Assembly (NCBI GenBank): GCA_963827595.1
Contig: CAWHBT010000005.1
Location: 124,001 to 188,000, forward strand
DNA: 64,000 nucleotides
Origin: DATEDA01 sp963827595
Lineage (GTDB): Bacteria; Pseudomonadota; Gammaproteobacteria; Burkholderiales; SG8-39
Direction of reading: 5' to 3'
Position 1 is the stretch's first letter, and each line of letters begins with the position of its first letter. Both the position numbers and the translations under genes were made by a program. Under the pieces are notes generated by a model that saw nothing but the letters and a program-made list of their open reading frames with translations, did no database searches and was not told the origin of the DNA. Shown piece after piece: positions 42,474 to 50,964 of this stretch.

Positions 42474-43427
42474 CTAGGTCGGGACGAGGAAATGCTTGTT
42501 GATCTCGACGTTGAGCGCGCCGGTCTGGTCGAGGAACTCCATCAGGTACTCGTGCAACCCGATCTTGAAGATCCGCTCGGTCTTGCCGTAGTGAAGCTGG
42601 GCGTGGATCTCGCCCGCCAGGCGCTCCGGCTCGAGCCGCTCCTGGTCGCAGAGCACCTGCAGGATCTCGTAGATCGCGTTCATGCATGCGTGAAGGCTCC
42701 GCGGCACGTCGTCGCGAAGGATCAGGAGCTCGGCGACGCGCAGCGGCGTGATCACGTCGCGGTAGATCTGGCGGTAGGAGCTGAACGCCGACAGCGACCG
42801 CAGGAGCGCCGACCACTGGTAGTAGTCGACCGCGCCGCCGACGTCGTGCACGCTCGGCAGCAGCGTGTGGTACTTGACGTCGAGGATGCGGGCGGTGTTG
42901 TCGGCGCGCTCGAGGAAGGTGCCGATGCGGATGAAGTGGTAGCCCTCGTCGCGGATCATGGTGCCGAACGTGATCCCGCGAAAGAGATGCGAACGGTCCT
43001 TCACCCAGTCGAAGAACTCGGAGATGCTGCGCGCGGTGATGTCGGCGAAGCTCTTGGCCCGCATCTGGAGCCAGGTCTCGTTGAGGCTTTCCCACATCTC
43101 GATCGTGACCGCGCCGCGCTGCGCCCGGGCGTTCTCGCGCACGGTCTGCAGGGAGGAGTAGATCGACGACGCGTTGGAGGCGTCGAGCACCATGAAGTGG
43201 AGCACGTTCTCCGGCGAGAGCTCGGTGTAGCGCTGGTAGTAGCTCGTCGCATGGCCGGTGGTGATGAGCGGCAGCGCCCACGGCTCGGCCCACTTCTCGC
43301 CCGGCGCCATGACCCGGTAGGGCAGGAGCGACATGCGGTAGGTGACGTCGAGCATGCGCGCGGTGTTCTCGGCGCGCTCCATGTGGCGCGACATCCAGTA
43401 CAGGTCGTTGGCGGTGCGGCTCAGCAT
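42474..43427 (-). CDS. Alpha-E domain protein
   Basis: 317 aa, all-helical. MLSRTANDLYWMSRHMERAE followed by TARMLDVTYRMSLLP, and the internal near-repeat ERADNTARILDVKYHTLLP, are diagnostic of the alpha-E (DUF403) family. It is always found beside or fused to the circularly permuted ATP-grasp proteins and is thought to support their ligase activity. The gene starts 6 bp after the ATP-grasp stop. Confidence 0.92.
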   Translation of the reverse strand: MLSRTANDLYWMSRHMERAENTARMLDVTYRMSLLPYRVMAPGEKWAEPWALPLITTGHATSYYQRYTELSPENVLHFMVLDASNASSIYSSLQTVRENARAQRGAVTIEMWESLNETWLQMRAKSFADITARSISEFFDWVKDRSHLFRGITFGTMIRDEGYHFIRIGTFLERADNTARILDVKYHTLLPSVHDVGGAVDYYQWSALLRSLSAFSSYRQIYRDVITPLRVAELLILRDDVPRSLHACMNAIYEILQVLCDQERLEPERLAGEIHAQLHYGKTERIFKIGLHEYLMEFLDQTGALNVEINKHFLVPT

Positions 43428-43433
43428 GTGCGC

Positions 43434-44858
43434 CTACCGTTCCAGCACCCAGGTGTCCTTGGTCCCGCCGCCCTGCGACGAGTTGACGACCAGCGACCCC
43501 TCCTTCAGCGCGACGCGGGTGAGCCCGCCCGGGACCATGCGCACCTCCTTGCCCGACAGCACGAACGGCCGCAGGTCGATGTGGCGCGGCGCCATGCCCT
43601 GCTCGGCGAACGTCGGGCAGGTCGACAGGCTGAGGGTCGGCTGGGCGATGTACTTCTCCGGGTGCGCGAGGATGCGCTCGCGGAACTCGGCGCGCTGGGC
43701 CATCGTCGACGCCGGTCCGACCAGCATCCCGTAGCCGCCGGAGCCGTGCACCTCCTTGATCACGAGCTCCTGCAGGTGCTCGAGGACGTGGTGCAGGTCC
43801 TCCTTCTTGCGCAGCTGCCAGGTCGGCACGTTGTTCAGGATCGGCTTCTCGCCGAGGTAGTACTGGATCAGCTCGGGAACGTGCGGATACATCGACTTGT
43901 CGTCGGCGACCCCGGTGCCGATCGCGTTCGCGAGCGTGACGCGCCCCGCCTTGTAGGCGGAGAACAGCCCCGGCACCCCGAGCAGCGAGTCGGGGCGGAA
44001 CACCTGCGGATCGAGGAAGTCGTCGTCGATGCGCCGGTAGATGACGTCGACGCGCTTCGGTCCGCGGGTCGTGCGCATGTAGACCGTCTGGTCGCGCACG
44101 ACCAGGTCCTGGCCCTCGACCAGCTCGATGCCCATCTGCTGGGCGAGAAACGTGTGCTCGAAGTACGCGGAGTTGTACGACCCCGGCGTGAGCAGCACGA
44201 CCGTCGGGTCGGACACGCCTTCCGGCGCGACCTGCCGGAGGGTGTCGAGCAGCAGGTCGGGGTAGTGGTCGATCGGCGCGACCTCGTTGCGCGCGAACGC
44301 CTCGGGGAAGAGCCGCATCATCATCTTGCGGTTCTCGAGCATGTACGACACGCCCGAGGGCACCCGCAGGTTGTCCTCGAGCACGTAGAACTCGCCTTCG
44401 CCCGCGCGCACGATGTCCACGCCCGCGACGTGCGCGTAGGTCCCGCCCGGGACGCGCATGCCCTGCATGACCGAACGATACTGCGCGTTCTCGAGGACCT
44501 TGCGCGCCGGGATGATCCCTTCCTTGAGGATCGACTGCTCGTTGTAGATGTCGTGCAGGAAAAGATTCAGCGCCTTCACCCGCTGCGCGAGCCCGCGCTC
44601 GAGAGTGCGCCAATCGGCCGCCGGGATGATCCGCGGGATGATGTCGAACGGGATGAGGCGTTCGGCGCCCGCGTCCTCGCCGTACACGGCGAACGTGATG
44701 CCGACCCGCTGGAACAGGACGTCCGCTTCCTGCCGCTTCTGCGCGAGGTGCTCGGGCGGCAGCTTCTCGACCCACTCGACGTACGGCTGATAGTGCGGCT
44801 GCACCTCGCCGGTGAGGCCGCGCATCTCGTCGAAGAACACTTTGGGAGTCGCGGTCAC
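43434..44858 (-). CDS. Circularly permuted ATP-grasp type 2 protein
   Basis: 474 aa. Family marks: RVGITFAVYGEDAGAERLIP, FDIIPRIIPAADWRTLERGL, YAHVAGVDIVRAGEGEFYVL, LEDNLRVPSGVSYMLENR and HGSGGYGMLVGPAST. These carry the ATP-grasp metal and nucleotide residues. Predicted to ligate amino acids or peptides (amidoligase). It is the first gene of the operon ATP-grasp, alpha-E, Anbu, transglutaminase. Confidence 0.92.
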   Translation of the reverse strand: MTATPKVFFDEMRGLTGEVQPHYQPYVEWVEKLPPEHLAQKRQEADVLFQRVGITFAVYGEDAGAERLIPFDIIPRIIPAADWRTLERGLAQRVKALNLFLHDIYNEQSILKEGIIPARKVLENAQYRSVMQGMRVPGGTYAHVAGVDIVRAGEGEFYVLEDNLRVPSGVSYMLENRKMMMRLFPEAFARNEVAPIDHYPDLLLDTLRQVAPEGVSDPTVVLLTPGSYNSAYFEHTFLAQQMGIELVEGQDLVVRDQTVYMRTTRGPKRVDVIYRRIDDDFLDPQVFRPDSLLGVPGLFSAYKAGRVTLANAIGTGVADDKSMYPHVPELIQYYLGEKPILNNVPTWQLRKKEDLHHVLEHLQELVIKEVHGSGGYGMLVGPASTMAQRAEFRERILAHPEKYIAQPTLSLSTCPTFAEQGMAPRHIDLRPFVLSGKEVRMVPGGLTRVALKEGSLVVNSSQGGGTKDTWVLER

Positions 44859-45020
44859 GGCAGCTCGGGGGAGGGCGCTTTAGTCTAGCGCACCACCGGC
44901 GCGCTCGAGCAACGCTCGCGCCGCTGCACGATGGACTAGGCGGGGCGGCGGGCTGCTTCGGGCGCACCGCCGGAGTGCGGATCGCCGCCGGCTGGTGCGT
45001 CGGTTTGCACCGAATACGGT

Positions 45021-45029
45021 TGCTATACT
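45021..45029 (+). promoter_or_regulatory. Extended -10 promoter (TGCTATACT)
   Basis: TGn followed by TATACT, a good extended -10. It ends 5 bp before the ATG at 45035, so the expected start point falls on or next to the A of the start codon and the mRNA would be leaderless. A TTGCAC 13 bp upstream is too close for a normal -35. Confidence 0.55.
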
Positions 45030-45034
45030 CGCGC

Positions 45035-45883
45035 ATGACCCGCCGCATCACCGCCACCATCACCGTCGCGGGCGACGCGGCGCTCCTCGCCGCCTATCGC
45101 AAGCGGGTCAACGAGTTGCTCGACGCCGACTTCGGCGCGCCCTACCGCGAGCTGCACGCGCCCGGGCGGCTCGACTACCGTCTGAAGGCGGACGGCGTGC
45201 CCTACCCGCCGTTCGTGACCGCCTCGGGCGAGTTCCCCGACCTCGTGGTCGAGGTCCAATGGGAGCACCCGGACGGCGCTGCCAGCGGGCGGGCGACCAT
45301 CCAGGCCGGCCGGCTCACGCAGCACTCGGCGGCGGCCGGCGCGGGCGGGTCGAGCGCGAGCTGCGAGCTGCGGGTCGACACGGACGGCACGCTCGTGATC
45401 GCGGTCGCGTGCCGGCGCCGGACCAAGGCGGAATGGATCGGTTATGCGCTGACCGCGAGCCAGCACGCGCTGTTCCGGGTCGAGCGCCGCGGTGCCGTCG
45501 CGGTCCTCACGGCGACCGACGGCGTCGAGCCCGAGTGGGCCGAGCGCTGGACGGTCGAAGGGGACGGCGTCCGTTACGCCGAGCTCGACCCGCGCGAGCC
45601 GGTTGATGAGCGCCTGCTCGGCGAGCTCGACCGGCTCGCGAACGACTTCGCCGACGACTGGCTCTGGTTCGCGGACGGCGCGCCCGACGCGACCGCGGTC
45701 GAGCGCCAGCGCTACGAGCGGTACGGGTGGAAGGTCAATCCGGCGAACGTGCGCACGGAGAAGCTCAAGACGGTCCTGCGCGAGACCGCGACCGGAGGTT
45801 TCGAGCTCGCGATCGCCGATCCCGAGGCCGCAGCGATCGCCGCGCTGGTGGCGCGGCACTGGCTGCAGACCGCGCGACATTGA
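45035..45883 (+). CDS. Hypothetical protein
   Basis: 282 aa, soluble, acidic, no signal peptide, no membrane segment; I recognise no family. The middle has short-strand-rich segments (SCELRVDTDGTLVIAVACRR) and a WIGYALTASQHALFRVERRG section; the C-terminal third is helical with GWKVNPANVRTEKLKTVL. ATG 45035 follows an extended -10 so closely that the message is probably leaderless. Its stop overlaps the TTG start of the hydrolase gene (TTGA), so they are probably one operon. It is divergent from the Anbu operon. Confidence 0.7.
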   Translation: MTRRITATITVAGDAALLAAYRKRVNELLDADFGAPYRELHAPGRLDYRLKADGVPYPPFVTASGEFPDLVVEVQWEHPDGAASGRATIQAGRLTQHSAAAGAGGSSASCELRVDTDGTLVIAVACRRRTKAEWIGYALTASQHALFRVERRGAVAVLTATDGVEPEWAERWTVEGDGVRYAELDPREPVDERLLGELDRLANDFADDWLWFADGAPDATAVERQRYERYGWKVNPANVRTEKLKTVLRETATGGFELAIADPEAAAIAALVARHWLQTARH

Positions 45884-46743
45884 GCAACTCGCCGTTTCGC
45901 CGCAACGCCGTCCTCTGTGCGAGCCCGTCGGGCCTGCACCGGCTTGCCTACGTCGAATGGGGCGATGCCGCCAATCCGCGCGTGCTCGTGTGCGTTCACG
46001 GACTCACCCGGTGCGCACGCGACTTCGACCGGCTCGCGGGTTCGCTTGCCGACCGCTACCGCGTCGTCTGCCCGGACATGCCGGGACGGGGCGAGAGCGA
46101 GTGGCTCAAGAACCCGATGGACTACGCCACCCCGACCTATCTCAATAGTGTCGTGACGTTGGTCGCGCGGCTCGGCGTCGCGACCGTGGACTGGGTCGGC
46201 ACCTCGATGGGCGGGCTGATCGGCATGGCGCTGGCGTCGCTCGAGAAGACGCCGGTCCGGCGGCTGGTCCTCAACGAAGCGGGACCGCTGGTGAGGGCGC
46301 AGGCGCTGGACCGGATCGGCACCTACGTCGGCAAGGCGCCGCCGTTTCCTGACTTCGACGCGGCCGTGCGGTATGTCCGCGCGGTCAGCGCGCCGTTCGG
46401 ACCGCACACCGACGACGAATGGCGCTTCCTCACCGAGCACGTGGTTCGGCGCCAGCCCGACGGCACCTTCCTGGTGCACTACGACCCGGCGATCGCGATG
46501 CCGTTCGACGCCGAGGCGCCGCACAAGGATCTCGACCTCTGGACGGTCTGGGACGCGATCACGTGCCCCACGCTGGTGATCCGCGGCGAACTCTCGGACC
46601 TGCTGGCGCGCGAGACGGTCGAGCGGATGAGGACGACCGGTCCCCGCGCGCAGGCGGTGGAACTCGCCGGGGTCGGACACGCGCCGACGCTGATGCACGA
46701 CGACCAGGTCGCGGTCGTCCGCGAGTTTCTCCTGCGCGGCTAG
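45880..46743 (+). CDS. Alpha/beta hydrolase
   Basis: 287 aa from TTG 45880, which overlaps the upstream stop. The nucleophile elbow is GTSMGG (DWVGTSMGGLIGM), the oxyanion region VCVHGLTRCARDF, and the late His is GVGHAPTLMHDD, with an Asp in LVIRGELSDLLA. The pattern PDMPGRGESEWL is typical of esterases and C-C hydrolases. Substrate unknown. Coupled to the hypothetical gene before it. Confidence 0.85.
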   Translation: MSNSPFRRNAVLCASPSGLHRLAYVEWGDAANPRVLVCVHGLTRCARDFDRLAGSLADRYRVVCPDMPGRGESEWLKNPMDYATPTYLNSVVTLVARLGVATVDWVGTSMGGLIGMALASLEKTPVRRLVLNEAGPLVRAQALDRIGTYVGKAPPFPDFDAAVRYVRAVSAPFGPHTDDEWRFLTEHVVRRQPDGTFLVHYDPAIAMPFDAEAPHKDLDLWTVWDAITCPTLVIRGELSDLLARETVERMRTTGPRAQAVELAGVGHAPTLMHDDQVAVVREFLLRG

Positions 46744-46774
46744 CGGCGCGACCTCGCGCGCTGACCGCGGCGCA

Positions 46775-46798
46775 GCTGCCGCAAGGAGCTGCGGCAGC
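46775..46798. terminator. Hairpin between convergent hydrolase and lpxD genes
   Basis: Stem GCTGCCGCA / TGCGGCAGC (9 bp, perfect) with a 6-nt loop, between two converging stop codons. No T-tract. Likely a bidirectional terminator. Confidence 0.55.
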
Positions 46799-46802
46799 CG
46801 CT

Positions 46803-47783
46803 TCAGCGCCGCCCACTGGCGCTTCGTTGACCGCGCGCATCGCCCGCCGGGGTGCCGAGCCAGGTCGCGCCCGCGGGCACGTCCTGATAGACGATGCTGC
46901 CGCCGCCGACGCGGGCGCCGGGCCCGATCGTGACGTGGTCGCTCAAGCCCACGGCGCCGCCGATCTGCGCGCCGTCGCCGATCGTCACCGAGCCGCCCAG
47001 ACCGGTACACCCCGCGATCACGACGCCGCGGCCGATGCGACAGTTGTGGGCGATCTGGCAGAGGTTGTCGATTTTCGTGCCGGCGCCGATCGTGGTGCTG
47101 CCGAACTTGCCGCGGTCGACGCAGCTGTTCGCGCCGATCTCGACATCGTCCTCGAGCACGACGTTGCCGACGTGCGGGAGCTTCAACAGCCCGCGACCGG
47201 CCGGATCCGGCCGATAGCCGAAGCCGTCGGCACCGATGGCGACGCCCTGATGCAGGATCACCCGCCGGCCCAGCGTGCAGCCGTGTCGCACGACGACGTT
47301 CGCGTGCAGCACCGAGCCGGCGCCGATCGCGGCGTCGGCGTACACGCGCACGCCGGCGTGGAGCACTACGTCCTCCGCGATGCGCGCGCCGCGATCCACG
47401 CTCACGTGCGGCCCGAGCCGCACCCGCGCGCCGAGTTGCGCGTCGCGGTGGACGAACGCCGTAGGGTGCACGCCCTCGTCCGGCACCGGTTCCGGCGTCC
47501 GAAACAGCTCGAGCGCGACCACCATCGCGACCTCGGCGTTGCGGACCACGATTACGGGACGCGGATCGTTCGCGATCGAGCGCGGCGCAACGTCCTCAGC
47601 AACGACCGCCGCAGCCGCGCGCGAAGCCGGCCATTGTTTCGCATAGCCCGCGGCGCCGATGAAAGTCAGATCGCCCGGAACGGCCGCCGCCGGGGTATCG
47701 AGGCCGTGGATCTCGACCGCCGCCGGACCGCGCAGGGCGCCGCCGAGTCTGGCCGCGATGGCGCCAGTGGTGAGAACGGTCAT
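46803..47783 (-). CDS. lpxD: UDP-3-O-acylglucosamine N-acyltransferase LpxD
   Basis: 326 aa left-handed beta-helix acyltransferase. An N-terminal uridine-binding domain (LTFIGAAGYAKQWPASRAAA) is followed by hexapeptide repeats, catalytic His in QIAHNCRIG, and GADGFGYRPD. LpxD adds the second acyl chain in lipid A synthesis. It is not in the usual bamA-lpxD-fabZ-lpxA cluster: its neighbours here are a hydrolase and mtfA. So it may be a second copy or a relocated one. Confidence 0.92.
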   Translation of the reverse strand: MTVLTTGAIAARLGGALRGPAAVEIHGLDTPAAAVPGDLTFIGAAGYAKQWPASRAAAAVVAEDVAPRSIANDPRPVIVVRNAEVAMVVALELFRTPEPVPDEGVHPTAFVHRDAQLGARVRLGPHVSVDRGARIAEDVVLHAGVRVYADAAIGAGSVLHANVVVRHGCTLGRRVILHQGVAIGADGFGYRPDPAGRGLLKLPHVGNVVLEDDVEIGANSCVDRGKFGSTTIGAGTKIDNLCQIAHNCRIGRGVVIAGCTGLGGSVTIGDGAQIGGAVGLSDHVTIGPGARVGGGSIVYQDVPAGATWLGTPAGDARGQRSASGRR

Positions 47784-47862
47784 CCGGGAAAAAACCTGGC
47801 GCTGGATTGTAGCAGGCGCGACGTGCCGTCTCGCCGTGGTGTTCGGGCCGGCTCGCTCGCGC

Positions 47863-48669
47863 CTAGCGACCGGGGCCGCTCTCCCGCGGTGGCAGCCGCG
47901 CCGCCGGATCCTGGCGATAGAAGAGTTTCAGCTGCTCGTACAGTCCCGGGAACTCCTCCTGCAGCGCATGCGGGTCGGTGAAGAAGGTCTCGCTCGCCAC
48001 GGCAAAGAACTCCGCCGGATGCTCGGCCGCATACGGATCGAGCAGCGTCTCGACCTCGCGCTCGACCATTCCCACCAGGCGCGCATAGCCTGACTCCAGC
48101 GTCCGCTCCCATACGCCCGCATCCATGTCGGCGTGGGGACGAGGATTGCCGTCCGCCTCGCCCTTCAGCATGTCGATCTTGTGGGCGAACTCGTGGATGA
48201 CCACGTTGTAGCCCGGCTCGCCGCCCTCCTCGGGCGCCGCCACGCCGAGCGAGATGTCTTCCCAGGACAGCAGCACCGGCCCGCCCGGCCAGGCCTCGCC
48301 CGACAGGTCGTCCTCCCACTCGTGCATGACCCCGTCCTCGTCGAGCTCCTGCCGCCGGACGCGGAACTCGCCCGGATACACGACGACCCCGACCCAGCCG
48401 TCGTAGAAGTCGAGCCCGAGGTTCAGCACCGGCAGTACCGCCTGCACCGCGATCGCGAGACGGATCTCGTCGCTGAGCTCGAGGCCGCCGGCGCCATGCA
48501 TCTGCTTTTCGTGCAGGAAGAGCAGCGCCAGCGCCCGCAGGCGTGCGAGCTCCTCGGGGCTCATCCCGCCCAGGAACGGGAGCCGGCCGGTGACGCGCCG
48601 CCACAGGGCGTCGTCGATCCGGGCGCGCTTCAGGATGCGCCGGCGGCGCCAGGTGCGGAACAGCGACAT
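47863..48669 (-). CDS. mtfA: MtfA-family zinc metallopeptidase
   Basis: 268 aa M90-family protein from ATG 48669. The zinc motif HExxH is VVIHEFAHKIDML; the downstream Glu is in HPAEFFAVASETFF. The N-terminal region RARIDDALWRRVTGRLPFL fits MtfA/YeeI. In E. coli MtfA binds the repressor Mlc and has aminopeptidase activity, tuning glucose uptake. Betaproteobacteria often carry it without the PTS target, so the role here may differ. Confidence 0.9.
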   Translation of the reverse strand: MSLFRTWRRRRILKRARIDDALWRRVTGRLPFLGGMSPEELARLRALALLFLHEKQMHGAGGLELSDEIRLAIAVQAVLPVLNLGLDFYDGWVGVVVYPGEFRVRRQELDEDGVMHEWEDDLSGEAWPGGPVLLSWEDISLGVAAPEEGGEPGYNVVIHEFAHKIDMLKGEADGNPRPHADMDAGVWERTLESGYARLVGMVEREVETLLDPYAAEHPAEFFAVASETFFTDPHALQEEFPGLYEQLKLFYRQDPAARLPPRESGPGR

Positions 48670-48768
48670 GCGGGGACGGTCGAAGCCGGGCGGGAGCGGC
48701 AGATTATGACGGACGCCGTGCACGGCGTCCGGTAACATTGTTCCCGCTCCCCGCATCGCACTTCCGCC

Positions 48769-50964
48769 GTGGTCACCGTTACCCAGCGTCCGTCCGAAGC
48801 CGTCGCGACGGCGCGTCCCGAGCTCGAGCCGGCGCTCGCCGGCCTCGATGCCGCCGAACGCGCGCTCGTCGAGCGCGCCGCGGCGTTCGCCGCGCCGCTT
48901 TACGACGGCAAGCTGCTCGGGACCGGGGAGCCTGCGCTCGACCACGCGTACGGCCTCGCCGGCAATCTCGCGCAGCTGCGCCTCGATGCCGCGACTCGCG
49001 CCGCCGGGGTGCTCTTCGCCGCGCCGGAGTACCTGCCGAACGCCGACGAGCAGCTCGCCACACGGATCGACCCCGCGGTGGCGGCCCTCGTGAGCGGCGT
49101 GTCGAAGCTGAACCGCATGCGCGTCGTCACGCGCGGGCTCGCCGCGATGACGGAGAAGGGGAAGCAGTCGCAGGCGGAAATCCTGCGCAAGATGCTGCTG
49201 GCGATGGTCGAGGACATCCGCGTGGTGCTGATCCGGCTCGCCAGTCGCACCCAGACGCTGCGCGTTCTCGCCCGGGCGCCGGAGGCGACGCGGCGCGAGC
49301 TGGCGCGCGAGACGCTCGACATCTATGCGCCGCTCGCGAACCGCCTCGGCGTCTGGCAGCTGAAGTGGGAGCTCGAGGACCTCTCGTTCCAGTTCCTGGA
49401 GCCCGAGCTGTACAAGCGGATCGCCCGCCAGCTCGACGAGCGCCGCGACGAGCGGGAATCGTTCATCGCCGCGGCGACGGCGACCCTGTCGCGAGCGATC
49501 GCCGCGGCGGGCATCGCCGCCGAGGTCACGGGCCGGCCGAAGCACATCTACAGCATCTACAGCAAGATGCGCGAGAAGGGGCTCGAGTTCGCGGAGCTCC
49601 ACGACGTGCGCGGGCTGCGCGTCCTCGTCGACACGGTCAAGGACTGCTACACGGTGCTCGGCATCGCGCACGACCTGTGGCAGCCGATCCCGAGGGAGTT
49701 CGACGACTACATCTCGCGGCCGAAGGGCAACAGCTACCGGTCGCTGCACACCGCGGTCGTCGGTGCGGACGGCCGCGCGCTGGAGGTGCAGATCAGGACC
49801 CACGACATGCACCGCCACGCCGAGCTGGGCGTCGCGGCGCACTGGCGCTACAAGGAGGGCCGCAGCGGGAAGGGCGAGGCGTTCGACGACAAGATCGCCT
49901 GGCTGCGGCAGGTGCTCGCGTGGCGCGACGAGATCGTGGACGCCGCGGAGTGGGTCGAGCAGTCCAAGCGCGCGGCCCTGGACGAGACCGTGTACGTGCT
50001 GACGCCGCAGGGGCGGGTGATCGACCTGCCCCGCGGCGCCACGCCGATCGACTTCGCCTACGCGCTGCACACCGACCTCGGACACCGTTGCCGCGGCGCG
50101 AAGGTCGACGGCGGGATGGTCCCGCTCGACTACCAGCTCGAGAACGGCCAGCGCGTCGAGGTGGTCGCCGCGAAGACCGGCGGGCCGTCGCGCGACTGGC
50201 TGAACCCGCAGCTCGGCTACCTCGCCAGCTCGCGGGCGCGGCACAAGGTCCGGCAGTGGTTCAACAGCGAGGAGCTCACGCGGACGATCGCCGCCGGACG
50301 CGCGGCCGTCGAGCGGGAGCTCGCGCGCGAGGGCGCGACGAGCGTCAAGCTGGAGACGCTGGCCGAACGGCTCGGGTTCGCCGCCGCCGACGAGCTCTTC
50401 GCCGCCGTCGGACGCGAGGAGGTGGGGCCACGCGCGCTGCAGGCGGCGGTCCGCGGGCCGGCGCCCGCGGCGCCGCCGGCCGAAGAGACGCTGGTCGCGA
50501 AGAAGAGCAAGGCGGGCGCGGCCGGCGCCGGGGTGCTCTTCGTCGGCGTGGACCGGCTCATGACCCAGCTCGCGCGGTGCTGCAAGCCGGTGCCTCCGGA
50601 CGCGATCGTCGGTTTCGTGACCCGCGGGCGCGGGATCTCGCTCCACCGCCGGGACTGCCGCAGCCTCGCTGCGCTGCTCGCTCGCCAGCCGGAGCGGGAG
50701 ATCGAGGCGCAGTGGGGTACGCGCGCCGCCAGCGTGTTCCCGGTCGACATCGCCGTCCAGGCACATGATCGCCAGGGGCTGCTGCGGGACGTCTCCGAGG
50801 TGCTCTCGCGCGAGCGGATCAACGTCACCGCAGTGAACACGCTGTCCCGCCGGCACGTCGCAACCATGTTCTTCACCGTCGAAGTGGAAGACCTCGACCA
50901 GCTGCGGCGGACACTGGCGCAGATCGCCGAGGTCGCGGGCGTGTTCTCGGCCGCGCGGCGCTGA
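48769..50964 (+). CDS. relA: GTP pyrophosphokinase RelA (RSH family, synthetase type)
   Basis: 731 aa from GTG 48769. The hydrolase HD domain is degenerate (DHAYGLAGNLAQLRLDAATR has no HDxxED), so it should only synthesise (p)ppGpp. Synthetase motifs: GRPKHIYSIYSKM, LHDVRGLRVLV, YISRPKGNSYRSLHTAV and VQIRTHDMHRHAELGVAAHW. TGS, helical, Zn-finger (ARCCKPVP) and C-terminal ACT domains follow, so it is a full-length ribosome-linked RSH. The stop TGA shares its A with the ATG of the CYTH-CHAD gene. Confidence 0.95.
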   Translation: MVTVTQRPSEAVATARPELEPALAGLDAAERALVERAAAFAAPLYDGKLLGTGEPALDHAYGLAGNLAQLRLDAATRAAGVLFAAPEYLPNADEQLATRIDPAVAALVSGVSKLNRMRVVTRGLAAMTEKGKQSQAEILRKMLLAMVEDIRVVLIRLASRTQTLRVLARAPEATRRELARETLDIYAPLANRLGVWQLKWELEDLSFQFLEPELYKRIARQLDERRDERESFIAAATATLSRAIAAAGIAAEVTGRPKHIYSIYSKMREKGLEFAELHDVRGLRVLVDTVKDCYTVLGIAHDLWQPIPREFDDYISRPKGNSYRSLHTAVVGADGRALEVQIRTHDMHRHAELGVAAHWRYKEGRSGKGEAFDDKIAWLRQVLAWRDEIVDAAEWVEQSKRAALDETVYVLTPQGRVIDLPRGATPIDFAYALHTDLGHRCRGAKVDGGMVPLDYQLENGQRVEVVAAKTGGPSRDWLNPQLGYLASSRARHKVRQWFNSEELTRTIAAGRAAVERELAREGATSVKLETLAERLGFAAADELFAAVGREEVGPRALQAAVRGPAPAAPPAEETLVAKKSKAGAAGAGVLFVGVDRLMTQLARCCKPVPPDAIVGFVTRGRGISLHRRDCRSLAALLARQPEREIEAQWGTRAASVFPVDIAVQAHDRQGLLRDVSEVLSRERINVTAVNTLSRRHVATMFFTVEVEDLDQLRRTLAQIAEVAGVFSAARR

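Noticed and set aside
47863..50856. A 997-codon minus-strand frame running antisense to relA and into mtfA
   Set aside because: Only the mtfA part (up to 48669) is real; the rest is a shadow of relA.
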